Source: a virus
IMG/VR virus record: IMGVR_UViG_3300010153_000055
Span: 1-31,049 of that record
Length of the DNA: 31,049 bases
Reading direction: 5' to 3' (one strand)
This document shows, in pieces, positions 14,090-23,142 of this stretch. A model generated the notes under the pieces. The model did no database searches and was not told the DNA's origin. It saw only the letters and a program-made list of their open reading frames with translations. How positions within the stretch are numbered: position 1 is the stretch's first letter; each line of letters begins with the position of its first letter. Position numbers and translations under genes: made by a program.

Positions 14090-14875
14090 CTATTTTTCCA
14101 TCCGTTTATAAAATTCCCAAGGCATTGCTCCCACAAATGCTTCATAATCAGGTGTTTTTCCTTTTTCTAGAAATCCTTTTGCTTTTTCTATTAAAGTTTT
14201 TTCTTTTGGTTCTAAAAGTTTATTTTTTTCTTCTAGTATTTTTTTAGAAGCATCTATAACTGCTGATGCTAACTTAGGCATATCTTTTTCTAATCTTTCA
14301 TACGTCATAGGTACATTACCATAGATAGAGTCATGAGGATAGCCAATATCTTTTGTTGTTTCTTCAATCCAATCCTTATGCATTTTTTTGCTTTCTGGAA
14401 AAAGCTGCATATCTATAAATCTTACTAATATCTCTTCCCCTAGGGATTTAAAATTTTCGTATTTTCCATAAATAGATTCATTAAAATCTTTAAATATCTC
14501 TGGGTGTTTTTTAAATGCTCTGTGCCTAGCCTCATGCAGCACAACAGTTTTAAAAGCAGGGTCATAACTTGTTACACTAGGGTGATACATTATCCCTAAC
14601 TTGCCTTCTAAGTCAGGTCTAACTCTAGCTACTGATCTGATGCTTTGTCTGTATTCTTCCCCAGAACCCACCTCGCCCATAGTACCTGCAGGCAGGTGGT
14701 ACTTATCTGTTAAAGGCTTTGGAAACATTGCTCCTACATTAACATCAAAACCTAATTGTGCTATAGGGTCTCTAGCTAGATCTTCTTTGAAAAATTCATA
14801 AGAGAATTCTTTTCTAGCTGATGGGGGAGATGTTGGATCATGCTTTGATAAAAATCCTGACTTCCAATCTGACAT
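14090..14875 (-). CDS. HExxH zincin-like protein, 261 aa
   Basis: The central sequence KTVVLHEARHRAFKK contains an HExxH zinc-protease motif (His114, Glu115, His118) preceded by the hydrophobic strand usual in zincins. A downstream acidic helix, SLGEEILVRFIDMQLF (about residues 144-159), could supply the third ligand Glu. The N-terminal region contains polar and Pro-rich stretches; the C-terminal end is Lys-rich. There is no signal peptide. It lies within the lysis/internal-virion region, so it could process virion or host proteins. The start overlaps the stop of the 45-aa membrane protein (TAATG). Activity is predicted from motif only. Confidence 0.65.
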   Translation of the reverse strand: MSDWKSGFLSKHDPTSPPSARKEFSYEFFKEDLARDPIAQLGFDVNVGAMFPKPLTDKYHLPAGTMGEVGSGEEYRQSIRSVARVRPDLEGKLGIMYHPSVTSYDPAFKTVVLHEARHRAFKKHPEIFKDFNESIYGKYENFKSLGEEILVRFIDMQLFPESKKMHKDWIEETTKDIGYPHDSIYGNVPMTYERLEKDMPKLASAVIDASKKILEEKNKLLEPKEKTLIEKAKGFLEKGKTPDYEAFVGAMPWEFYKRMEK

Positions 14876-15012
14876 TACAGTACTTTTGATAAAATAATAA
14901 CTGTAATTATAATTAAACCTGCAGTAATAAGTTTGCCTTTTTTATTAAGACCTTCCCATTTTGTTTTACAAGTTGCATATAAATCTATAACTTTTCCTAA
15001 ATATTTATTCAT
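14875..15012 (-). CDS. 45-aa single-pass membrane protein in lysis region
   Basis: ATG at 15012 (reading leftwards) is preceded by an excellent TAGGAGG at about six bases. The stop overlaps the start of the zincin-like gene. The product begins MNKYLGKVIDLYATCKTKWE and ends with a hydrophobic helix (LITAGLIIITVIILSKVL, residues 28-45), so it is an N-in/C-membrane or tail-anchored peptide. Sitting next to the lysozyme and holin genes, it could be an antiholin, a second holin or a spanin-like accessory protein. None of these can be proved from sequence. Confidence 0.65.
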   Translation of the reverse strand: MNKYLGKVIDLYATCKTKWEGLNKKGKLITAGLIIITVIILSKVL

Positions 15013-15020
15013 ATTTCCTC

Positions 15021-15452
15021 CTATGCATTTTCCATTTGTTGACTTAGTTGTTGTGCTCTATTGGGAGTTTGTTTTGCCCATCTCGAATCGAGCATGGCAA
15101 GAGATGCTCCCTTCATGTCTTTGTTTTGTAAGCAGGCAATCATATCTTTAAATTTAGATACGCCTGCAAAACCCATTTGATAAATCATTTCACATAATAT
15201 GCATTGTGCATCTATGCTTATATTTAAGTTATTATCTTCACAAAACTTCTGAGTAAGTTTCCACGCTTTATCAAAGTCCTCATCAAATAGTTTATCCCAA
15301 CCTTCTTTAGTTGTTGGAGGTACTTCTCCTGGTAACATTTTATGACCATAGCCCCCTGTGTCAAAGCCTAGCGTGTCGACATAGACATCTAATCTATACC
15401 CTTCATGCTCCTTAATTTGTTCTTTTAATTTCTGTATTTGTATACTAATCAT
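15021..15452 (-). CDS. Endolysin, T4-type GH24 lysozyme
   Basis: Muramidase that cleaves the peptidoglycan glycan backbone at lysis. The catalytic triad of T4 lysozyme is conserved in order: Glu in EHEGYRL, Asp in VYVDTLG, and Thr in FDTGGYGH. The C-terminal helical lobe ends with SRWAKQTPNRAQQLSQQM, typical of the family. I use ATG 15452 (AGGAG 11 bases upstream) rather than GTG 15464, which directly abuts that site. No signal peptide is present, so access to the cell wall requires the adjacent holin. Length of 143 aa is normal. Confidence 0.92.
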   Translation of the reverse strand: MISIQIQKLKEQIKEHEGYRLDVYVDTLGFDTGGYGHKMLPGEVPPTTKEGWDKLFDEDFDKAWKLTQKFCEDNNLNISIDAQCILCEMIYQMGFAGVSKFKDMIACLQNKDMKGASLAMLDSRWAKQTPNRAQQLSQQMENA

Positions 15453-15466
15453 TATTGTAAACACTC

Positions 15467-15853
15467 CTATTTTTTAAATAATTTTGCAGCACCTTGTGCT
15501 CCCTTAATTCCAAAGCTTGCGCTTATGGCGATATATAATAAATTGTGATAATATGATGGTAAATCTTGTAAGGCAACAAATCCTTTATGTATATGCTCTT
15601 GCCAAGGAGTAAATACAAGTACAGCAGGTAAAAGTAGCACTACTAAACTTACCTCGTCTTTCCAGGACCCTTTCATCTGATCAACCGCACTGGCTTCCCA
15701 CGAAATTTTTCCTGCGATTTGCTGTTCTTTCAAAGCTTTTGCTGCTTTAATTTCAGTAACAGCTAACTCTGCTTTTGCTTTCTTTGTCTCTACGAATCCT
15801 GTAACAGCATTTCCTGCTACTGATAGTAAAGGTTTAATTAATAATGATAACAT
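15467..15853 (-). CDS. Holin of the GTA 3-TM type
   Basis: The N-terminal hydrophobic helix (SLLIKPLLSVAGNAVTGFV) is followed by a charged Lys/Ala-rich helix and a GSWKDE motif. Two further membrane helices follow (VSLVVLLLPAVLVFTPW, and YYHNLLYIAISASFGIKG), with a Lys-rich C-terminus. The WKDE sequence before the second helix is characteristic of the '3TM holin' family found in gene transfer agents and alphaproteobacterial phages. The gene lies immediately upstream of the lysozyme gene in the direction of transcription, forming a lysis cassette. Length is 128 aa. Confidence 0.78.
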   Translation of the reverse strand: MLSLLIKPLLSVAGNAVTGFVETKKAKAELAVTEIKAAKALKEQQIAGKISWEASAVDQMKGSWKDEVSLVVLLLPAVLVFTPWQEHIHKGFVALQDLPSYYHNLLYIAISASFGIKGAQGAAKLFKK

Positions 15854-15854
15854 A

Positions 15855-18800
15855 TTAGTCTCCTCTATTAAAATTTATAAATGGCTCACGAACTTCTAAA
15901 TCCATATCGTCTATACTTTTCATTATTTTGTCAAAGAAAGTTGCCATAAGTTTGTCTATCTGGGACAATTTAAATTTTTTCATCTGTCCAGACATTTCTT
16001 TATCTTGTATAATAAGATTTCTTTGGGTATTAAGCTTTGCTGCAGTTCTGCCATAGTTCTCTAGTCTACCCGATATTGCTAGTAATTCTAGATTTTCAGG
16101 GTCTTGTAAAAACTCTCTTAATAGTTCTACTTTACCTTCATCTTTAAATTTCATCATTTGATTTCTTGCTTTAGTTGCTTCAGCTTTGAATCTGTAAAAG
16201 TCTGCTTCAGCTTGTGTAAATTTAGGAGGATCTAGTTGTAAGAATCTTTTTATAAAAATAAACTCATCTAATCTTTTATCTGGCATTTCTGCATCAGAGA
16301 ATATATCAAAAGTTTCATCTACTAAATCTAAAAGGTATCCACCCATTGCACCTGTATATGCATTCCAAAAGTTTTCAAACTGTATAGGAGACATTAGGTA
16401 TTTTCTAATTGCAGGAGGAGCGCCTTCAATTGCAGCAGTTATAGTTTTACTACTCCAAGGATAAGATTGACCATAGTCAGGCAAACTGTTTTGCATGTTT
16501 GGAGATATAACAGGAGACCCAAAGAATGTTCTATTTCTTGCTGTATTAAATAAAGGAGATATTACTTGTGGCACATAAGATAGTCTAGCTTGATTTTTTA
16601 ACACTGTCCATGAGGTAAGAAGAAACTGATCTCCATTTTTAGTACCATCTAAAGTTTCTAAAAAGTTTGTTAGTATAGTCCCTATTGCGCCAAATTCAAA
16701 AGGCTTTGGAATCTTAATAAAATTACCATCACCGATAGGTATCATATAATGTAAGTCTCGTATTTGCTGAGATGTGTTTTGATAATTAGGATCATCCTTA
16801 TTAAGAATATGAAGTAGTAAAGAAGGAGCAGCTACATACGCTGTTATTTTAGAAATAACTGCTGCCCTAACTTTAGGACCTTCGTTTTTAAGTGCTCTTA
16901 CAGTCCTATAAATACCTTGAATACCTGCATTTAGAAAGGGAACAGTAGATGTATACTGTCTAAAGAAAGTATTTGCACCATGCATACCAAAATCTACAGC
17001 AACTTCTCTAGAAGCTAAAGCCGATTCTCTTGCAGAATATCCCATCTTTCTAAGCATTGTATACTCTGTAAAACGAGATGCGTTCTCAAAACTTGTGACA
17101 ACTTCACCATACCTATCTATAAATTTTTTAGGTCTATCCAATACATTTTTATAATTAGATCCTAACTTTCTATGAAACTCTTTTAAGAATGTCTCAGATA
17201 CTTCTCCTCTCCATAAAGTAGATCCAAAAGATCCTCCATTTAATTTAAATTCTTCGTAAAGTTCTTTGTAAGTAATTTGTGAACCATCTTTTAGTGTTAG
17301 TCTTGCATTGCTTTGAAATCTTTGAGATGTCTTTACAGCAGTACTTAGCATAGGTATATAGAAAGGATTCTTAGATAGTATAGCTGAAGAAAAAGTATCC
17401 CTTAATAAGTTAGCACCTGCAAAAAATCCTGGGTCCATAGTAACACCTTTGGTCAATAGGTTTTTAAAACCTGCCGCTGCTCTTACAAGGGCATTTGTTT
17501 TAGCAAACTGTTTAGGACTTATAGAATTTAAAGTTAAAAATAAATACTCATTTTTTACGTCATATACTGTAGGTACTATTGTGTCTTCAAGTTCTCCTGT
17601 TTTTTTATTTTTAACTTGTTTATTTCTAAATACAATAAACTGCCTTTGTCCTAAGGGTATATTTTCAGATCTAAACAGAGTAAGTCCATCTAAATCTTCT
17701 AATGTGTTAGGGTCAATAGCTAGAGGTTGTCCATCTTTTTTACTTTTTCTTATAAGGGCAGATTCAATTTCGTTAGACTTTAAAGTTATAGCTTTTAGTT
17801 GCGTTTTTGTATTTTCTCTTGCCCATGCCGTTAAACCTCCGTCTTGTCCTGGTTTTATACCTTTATTGGCTTGGTCTATTAGATCAAAAGTATTTCTTAA
17901 TACATAATTTTTATAAGATGTTGATATAATACTATTAATATTTTCTACATAGTTATCAAATAAATTTCTTAAAGGTAATTCTCCTGCTTTAGGATCAAAA
18001 CCTATAGGTGCAAACTTTGCTTTTCTTTTAACTGCTGATCCCCCACCTCTAGCAAGATTAACTAAGTGCTCATCTGTAGTTAAGTCTCTGTATAAAGGTA
18101 CATAAGGCATTCTAGCTTTTATTAGTTCAGCTTTTCTAGCTGCTGTAATAAGACCTGCGTCTACTGCAAAATCTAATAATTGAGAGTTAAACTCATTTAA
18201 AGCGTTCATTGCATTTTGGTATTCAGGTATCAGGTCACCTTTTTTTGTTTCTGTAAGTAAATCCTTTTTTACCTGATCTGCATTTTTAAATAGACTTTTA
18301 AATTTACCGTCAGATAAAGATAGTAAACTTTTAGCACCTATATAATTAAAAAATTCATCAGCGTTATATTTTTTTCCTAGATTCTTTTGTAATAAAACTT
18401 GAAGACCATCTCCTGATGCTACAGATGACCCATCTTTAAATTTAAATGTTTTTCCAAATAAGAATTGCTCTATCATTCCACCTACAGCAGGTAGGAATCT
18501 AGATTCTGCGTATACTCCTAATTGATCTTTATACTTTGATGCTAATCTAGGTATACTTTTTACCCCTGCTTTTGTAGCAGCTTCTTCTAAAAATCTTAGT
18601 CCTGCATTACTATCTAGATATTGAATAACGCCTTTCTTAACCATAGAACTATTAAAGAAATTGAATTTTAATTTTTCACTAAACGTTTTTTTAGCTGCAA
18701 CAAATTGTTTTACACCTGTAGTGCCTGCAGGTTGTGGTGAAAATACCTCATCAGTTTGAGTTACTAATGATTCTTTGACTTCTGCGTCTGTAGTTCTTGC

Positions 18801-19934
18801 TACCTCTTCATTTTTGCCTCTTCCTACACCTACATTTATATCCTTTTTAATTTTTTTTGCCGCCCCGCTTTGTAGTTTATATGTTCCTCTTCTTATATCT
18901 TCCAAAAATGTATTATAGGAATCAGTTCCAACTTCTCTATTAGGATTATCTAAATCTCTAGTCCTTACTGTTCTATTATTTATCCCTAATTTTTTATTGA
19001 CTTCCATTATATCTAATATTTCAAATCTATTGCCCTTCTTATCAGTATATATTTGTCCTGCTTTAGGTTCTATATCTTCTCCTAGCTTTAATTCTTTTAT
19101 AGCTTTTTTTGCAATACTATCTCTACTCCAAACAAAACCTTTAGCTACGCCATTAGTAAATGCAGGAATAAATGCAGAAGGTATTGCACCTGCAATAATA
19201 TTTTTTAATCTTTCCATTTTAGGATCTCCGTTAGGATCTGTTTGCAACCATTGAGTTAATCCATTTTTTGTAGCAGGAAATCTAACTAGTAAGTCTGCAA
19301 GGTTAGGATCATAAGGAGCAAAGAAAGCGCCATCTGCTAATGCACCTGCGCCTAAAGCAAGACCTGCTGTTTCCTTTCTGTTTAAAGTTTTTTTTATGAA
19401 AGGCTCTCCAAGTTTTTCTGTAAAAGGTTTTTTTAAAACGACAGGCTTTCTACCTACAGTTTTATTAGCTGCATCTATTAATAGTTCTGTTTTTGTTTTT
19501 GTTTCTCTAGGACCCCTAAGTATAACATCAATTTCATCTTTTTTACTTTCTGTTCTTAATATTTTTTGTTTTTTAAATTGGTCTCCTTTTAAATGGGCTT
19601 TTAAACCTTTGGCATTTTTAACAAATAGATAACCCCCTTTAGCTATTTTATAAGCACCTGTATAAGGTATAAAAAATTGTGAAGCAGGTCTTACAAATTG
19701 ACCTATTTTAGTTTTAGCCTCTGGTATTAGATAGCTTATCTCTACTTCTTTATCTTTAGGTACTACAAAATTATAAGCTGATTCTGCAGCATCTACAATT
19801 CCTCCTATAGGTTGTGTAAAAATATCAGATAATAGTTTTTCAGCATAAGGCTGATCTTCTTCTTTTTTATCTCTTTTGTATTGATATTTACCTTCTCTAA
19901 TTTGATTTACTATAGATTCAGTTTTTGTTACCAT
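15855..19934 (-). CDS. Giant putative internal virion protein, 1359 aa (LPD38-like region)
   Basis: Very large, mostly helical, Lys-rich protein just upstream of the lysis genes, where podoviruses encode internal core/DNA-ejection proteins. The N-terminal 160 residues are basic with an amphipathic GAYKIAKGGYLFVK stretch. A segment near residues 830-860, including DPGFFAGANLLRDTFSSAIL, resembles the 'large polyvalent protein-associated' domain LPD38. The C-terminus has charged helices (FYRFKAEATKARNQMMKF). No lytic transglycosylase motif was recognised, unlike T7 gp16. The assignment to the virion interior is inference from size, position and composition. The preceding gene ends only three bases upstream. 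Confidence 0.75.
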   Translation of the reverse strand: MVTKTESIVNQIREGKYQYKRDKKEEDQPYAEKLLSDIFTQPIGGIVDAAESAYNFVVPKDKEVEISYLIPEAKTKIGQFVRPASQFFIPYTGAYKIAKGGYLFVKNAKGLKAHLKGDQFKKQKILRTESKKDEIDVILRGPRETKTKTELLIDAANKTVGRKPVVLKKPFTEKLGEPFIKKTLNRKETAGLALGAGALADGAFFAPYDPNLADLLVRFPATKNGLTQWLQTDPNGDPKMERLKNIIAGAIPSAFIPAFTNGVAKGFVWSRDSIAKKAIKELKLGEDIEPKAGQIYTDKKGNRFEILDIMEVNKKLGINNRTVRTRDLDNPNREVGTDSYNTFLEDIRRGTYKLQSGAAKKIKKDINVGVGRGKNEEVARTTDAEVKESLVTQTDEVFSPQPAGTTGVKQFVAAKKTFSEKLKFNFFNSSMVKKGVIQYLDSNAGLRFLEEAATKAGVKSIPRLASKYKDQLGVYAESRFLPAVGGMIEQFLFGKTFKFKDGSSVASGDGLQVLLQKNLGKKYNADEFFNYIGAKSLLSLSDGKFKSLFKNADQVKKDLLTETKKGDLIPEYQNAMNALNEFNSQLLDFAVDAGLITAARKAELIKARMPYVPLYRDLTTDEHLVNLARGGGSAVKRKAKFAPIGFDPKAGELPLRNLFDNYVENINSIISTSYKNYVLRNTFDLIDQANKGIKPGQDGGLTAWARENTKTQLKAITLKSNEIESALIRKSKKDGQPLAIDPNTLEDLDGLTLFRSENIPLGQRQFIVFRNKQVKNKKTGELEDTIVPTVYDVKNEYLFLTLNSISPKQFAKTNALVRAAAGFKNLLTKGVTMDPGFFAGANLLRDTFSSAILSKNPFYIPMLSTAVKTSQRFQSNARLTLKDGSQITYKELYEEFKLNGGSFGSTLWRGEVSETFLKEFHRKLGSNYKNVLDRPKKFIDRYGEVVTSFENASRFTEYTMLRKMGYSARESALASREVAVDFGMHGANTFFRQYTSTVPFLNAGIQGIYRTVRALKNEGPKVRAAVISKITAYVAAPSLLLHILNKDDPNYQNTSQQIRDLHYMIPIGDGNFIKIPKPFEFGAIGTILTNFLETLDGTKNGDQFLLTSWTVLKNQARLSYVPQVISPLFNTARNRTFFGSPVISPNMQNSLPDYGQSYPWSSKTITAAIEGAPPAIRKYLMSPIQFENFWNAYTGAMGGYLLDLVDETFDIFSDAEMPDKRLDEFIFIKRFLQLDPPKFTQAEADFYRFKAEATKARNQMMKFKDEGKVELLREFLQDPENLELLAISGRLENYGRTAAKLNTQRNLIIQDKEMSGQMKKFKLSQIDKLMATFFDKIMKSIDDMDLEVREPFINFNRGD

Positions 19935-19937
19935 ATA

Positions 19938-22355
19938 CTATTGCTCTTTGGGTCTTCCAGTTGCTCTATCGTGAGTTTTGTCCCATAAAGTTATCCAGTT
20001 TTCTCTAGTCTTGTTACCAAAGAATTTATCACCTATATTAGGCATAGGCTCTACGTGACCTGCAGGTAGAGTAGGACTCTTAAATAACAGATATCCTGTG
20101 TCAGTATCGTATAAACGACCTGCAGCTAAAGACCCACTAGCACTGTCATCTAAAGGAACTACAAAAGTTTCTCTTTGACCTCCTGCACCTGCCCTTATTC
20201 TACTAGATTGAGTATCTGTAAGCGCATCTTTTTCTAACCACTTGGTTACAGCTACACTTTCTTCAGCAGCTTTTACTTCACCTTTTGTTAAGTCAGATGT
20301 AGGCTTATCGAGCATACCAGGAAATAATTCTGGAATTATATAGTTATCCATTACAAAGTCTACATCGCTTGCTATATTATCTCTATCTGGACCTAGATGA
20401 TTCACTAAAGCTGCTACTAAATCATCTCTTTGCTCTGCATCATTAGGATCATTTACATACTGAGATACTATATCATTGATAATAGATTTGGCAGCAGGAA
20501 ATCCACCTTGTGTATTTACCCTAAATATGCCTCCTATTTTTTCTTCAAATGCCTTTTCTTCAGTTTCTAATGTTTTTTGAGTAATATTTTTATACTTATT
20601 AGAAAGATTTATCATATCTGAAGAAGTTCTAAGATTTTCCAAGTCCCTATCAGCTAATTCCTGTGCTTGTGAGGCTATAGTAGTATCTGTTTTGCCAAAA
20701 CCAAATTCCTTTTTAAAATCATCATCCTTCATTTTTGTTAAGATTCCTGTATGAAATTCTATTGCCCTGCCATCTAGATCATTATGATATAATGCAAGTC
20801 TTGAAACCAAATCATTAAGATTAGGAGACATATACTTAGTATAATCACTACCATAAAGTTCTTTTAATATCTCTTCAGAAATATTTTGATCCGAATATCT
20901 ACCTACAAGTTCATTGAAAGCTGCAAATAATGCGCCTGCTTTAGCATTAGTTTCCATCCCCGGCATCTCAATTATAGTGTCATCTCCAACCTGTCTAGTT
21001 CTAATATCATCATTTGTAAGATAGTCACTTACTGTTACAAGAGCATTTATAGCATTATTTGTTTCACCTACTGTAACCTTTATAGGTTTTTTTACATTTA
21101 ATAACTTCTCTGTAGCCTCAATATCACCTGATGATACAGATGATGATTCTTTGGTACTATCAATTAATTGAATGTCATAACCCATATTAGACAGCATTTC
21201 AGTATATTCTTTTATACCAATTTCATAAGCATTAAAGGTAGTCTCTTCACCCCTTCCAGGGACCTGCTGCTGTACTGTTGAAAACTCTGCTAAATCCAAA
21301 TTTGTAATAAGTGCGAGTTCGTTAGGCATACGATTAATACTAATTGTATCCATTCTTGAGGGATCTGTATAAGAAATTCCTACGCCATTAACTGTCCATG
21401 TATTTTTAAGATTTGGGGCTACTACCATATATCTTACATTATAATTTTCCTTAACCCCATCAAATAGTGAAGCTGCTTGTAGTGTTGTAAAATTTTCAGA
21501 ATCATCACCAACATAATCTACACCAAACTGCTTAAAATAATCATCTACAGGCATAGGACCATAATTTGTAGGAACATAATATACACCCCCTTCTTTTTTG
21601 TGAAGTTTTCCCTCACCATCTGTAAAATGATTCAGTTTTGCATATGCGGTTACTATATTCTTGCCATCAAGAGATATAAATTGTTTACCTTCTCCTGCTA
21701 CGTCTGTGCTTGCTTTTCCATGAATCCACTCATGAGGTGTGTAGGTACTATAATCTTCTACTGGTGTGAACATGCCTATAGGACTTACTACTTTCAATGG
21801 TTCTTTGAAAGAAGTTTCAGAAAATTGAGATTTTACAATATTATCTGATATATTGGCGTTTTCTGCTACGTCATTAACTACTTGTTTAGAATCAAATACG
21901 TCCGCTCCTCCTCCTCCTGCGTCTGACCCTACATTATTTATTTTTGATGTATTGGAATTTAATTCAGCTTCCCATACAAACTTTCCTATTAAGTTTGGAT
22001 TGGGATGGAAATTAATTTTAGATTTATGCCATACAGGACTTTGATAAAGTTCTACTCTTTGGCTATACCAAGTATTTAAATAATCAGGACCCATTAAGGC
22101 GAACTGTGCCTCTTGATCTATATACTCTTGAGGAAATCCCATATCTAATAAAATTTTATTCATCTTTTCTTTTTGTTTGTTTGCCTTATCATTTTCTTTC
22201 TTAGCATTAATTTCATATTCTTTTTCCATTAGCGTAATACTATCATTCAATTCAGCTTTTCTTAAATCATCTAATCTTTGTTTTTCATTAATTGCTTGTA
22301 TTTTTGCTACTTCACCTTCAGCAAAACCTTTTGCAAAACTAGTAAAAAATCCCAT
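19938..22355 (-). CDS. Large putative internal virion protein, 805 aa
   Basis: The N-terminus starts MGFFTSFAKGFAEGEVAKIQ, an amphipathic stretch, then a charged coiled-coil region (about residues 20-70, EINAKKENDKANKQKEKM). A long mixed alpha/beta body follows, without recognised catalytic residues. A Gly-rich loop, DAGGGGADVF, occurs near residue 147. It is the upstream partner of the 1359-aa protein, and together they resemble the paired large internal virion proteins of podoviruses. The start overlaps the preceding stop by one base (TAATG) with AAAGGAG upstream. Function is by position only. Confidence 0.7.
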   Translation of the reverse strand: MGFFTSFAKGFAEGEVAKIQAINEKQRLDDLRKAELNDSITLMEKEYEINAKKENDKANKQKEKMNKILLDMGFPQEYIDQEAQFALMGPDYLNTWYSQRVELYQSPVWHKSKINFHPNPNLIGKFVWEAELNSNTSKINNVGSDAGGGGADVFDSKQVVNDVAENANISDNIVKSQFSETSFKEPLKVVSPIGMFTPVEDYSTYTPHEWIHGKASTDVAGEGKQFISLDGKNIVTAYAKLNHFTDGEGKLHKKEGGVYYVPTNYGPMPVDDYFKQFGVDYVGDDSENFTTLQAASLFDGVKENYNVRYMVVAPNLKNTWTVNGVGISYTDPSRMDTISINRMPNELALITNLDLAEFSTVQQQVPGRGEETTFNAYEIGIKEYTEMLSNMGYDIQLIDSTKESSSVSSGDIEATEKLLNVKKPIKVTVGETNNAINALVTVSDYLTNDDIRTRQVGDDTIIEMPGMETNAKAGALFAAFNELVGRYSDQNISEEILKELYGSDYTKYMSPNLNDLVSRLALYHNDLDGRAIEFHTGILTKMKDDDFKKEFGFGKTDTTIASQAQELADRDLENLRTSSDMINLSNKYKNITQKTLETEEKAFEEKIGGIFRVNTQGGFPAAKSIINDIVSQYVNDPNDAEQRDDLVAALVNHLGPDRDNIASDVDFVMDNYIIPELFPGMLDKPTSDLTKGEVKAAEESVAVTKWLEKDALTDTQSSRIRAGAGGQRETFVVPLDDSASGSLAAGRLYDTDTGYLLFKSPTLPAGHVEPMPNIGDKFFGNKTRENWITLWDKTHDRATGRPKEQ

Positions 22356-22861
22356 TATGCATCTCCTTTTGCCATTAATCCTGATGGCTGTTCTTGTAAT
22401 TCTTCTTTAACTTCAGAAACAAATTGCTTTAATCTTTCTTCACTAGGTTTCTCTTCTTTTTCTTTATTTTCCATAGTTTTAAATTTAGTAAATGCTTTAT
22501 GAAACTTGGCATTACTTTGATCTTTTATAAACATTTTTATGTTAGGAATTTGTGCTCTCATTCCTATAGCTAGTATTTGATTAAAAACAACTTCAGATAT
22601 TAATAATGCAACATCCACATTCCATTTACCTTCTGCAAATCCTCCAAATAATATCATACGAGCAATAGCTTCTACAGGTATACCATTTTTTAAAAAGGTA
22701 ATAACCTGATCTAGCATTTTTTCAGTATGTAATCTATTCCAAACATACTCTGATGCTTCGTCTACAGATGTGAATTGCGGAGCATGCTCCCAAGGATAAT
22801 TTCCTGGAGTGTTTGTTAAAGATTGTCCAGGTATTGATGCGTCAAATATATTTTCTTTCAT
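22355..22861 (-). CDS. Hypothetical late protein, 168 aa
   Basis: The product has a hydrophobic helical centre (EAIARMILFGGFAEGKWNVD, then VALLISEVVFNQILAIGM, about residues 60-97) and a charged C-terminus (NKEKEEKPSEERLKQFVSEV), followed by a short Pro/Gly tail. It is likely a minor virion protein of the internal core. The coupled TAATG junctions at both ends indicate co-translation with the 805-aa protein and the 93-aa protein. The family is not recognised. Confidence 0.68.
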   Translation of the reverse strand: MKENIFDASIPGQSLTNTPGNYPWEHAPQFTSVDEASEYVWNRLHTEKMLDQVITFLKNGIPVEAIARMILFGGFAEGKWNVDVALLISEVVFNQILAIGMRAQIPNIKMFIKDQSNAKFHKAFTKFKTMENKEKEEKPSEERLKQFVSEVKEELQEQPSGLMAKGDA

Positions 22862-23142
22862 TATGTTACCTTCCCTGCAATTTTAATTGCATAGGCATCA
22901 GAGTCTGTAAACAAACGTCTTTGCCATAATGCTAGATTTGTTTGTGGGTCAGATGCATCAATGCTTTCTGCTTCTCCTGGAGGAGTACTAGTCTCTATAC
23001 CCACTTCTAGTGTTTTAGTAGAAGGTGCAGTTATAGATGATCTTGCAGATCCTCCAATACCTGTGTCTCCAAAAGCCATACCTAAACCTTTTGATATAAT
23101 ATTTTCTTTACTAAATATATTCCTAAATATATCCCCTATCAT
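22861..23142 (-). CDS. Small hypothetical late protein, 93 aa
   Basis: A 93-residue protein beginning MIGDIFRNIFSKENI with a Gly-rich amphipathic N-terminus and a Ser/Thr/Pro-rich middle (APSTKTLEVGIETSTPPGEA). It ends with a short Trp/Arg-containing helix (NLALWQRRLF). It overlaps both neighbours by a single base (TAATG). AGGAGGT inside the upstream gene's last codons is its ribosome-binding site. It is probably a minor structural protein; no family is recognised. Confidence 0.65.
   Translation of the reverse strand: MIGDIFRNIFSKENIISKGLGMAFGDTGIGGSARSSITAPSTKTLEVGIETSTPPGEAESIDASDPQTNLALWQRRLFTDSDAYAIKIAGKVT

Noticed and set aside
15453-15464. GTG start of the lysozyme gene
   Set aside because: The AGGAG site touches the GTG directly, while ATG 15452 has usable spacing and gives a normal-length T4-type lysozyme.
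17449-17907. 152-residue + strand ORF inside the giant late gene
   Set aside because: Its composition (Cys/Phe/Ser/Leu-rich) is that of the reverse complement of a Lys/Asn-rich gene; it has no ribosome-binding site and no operon context.
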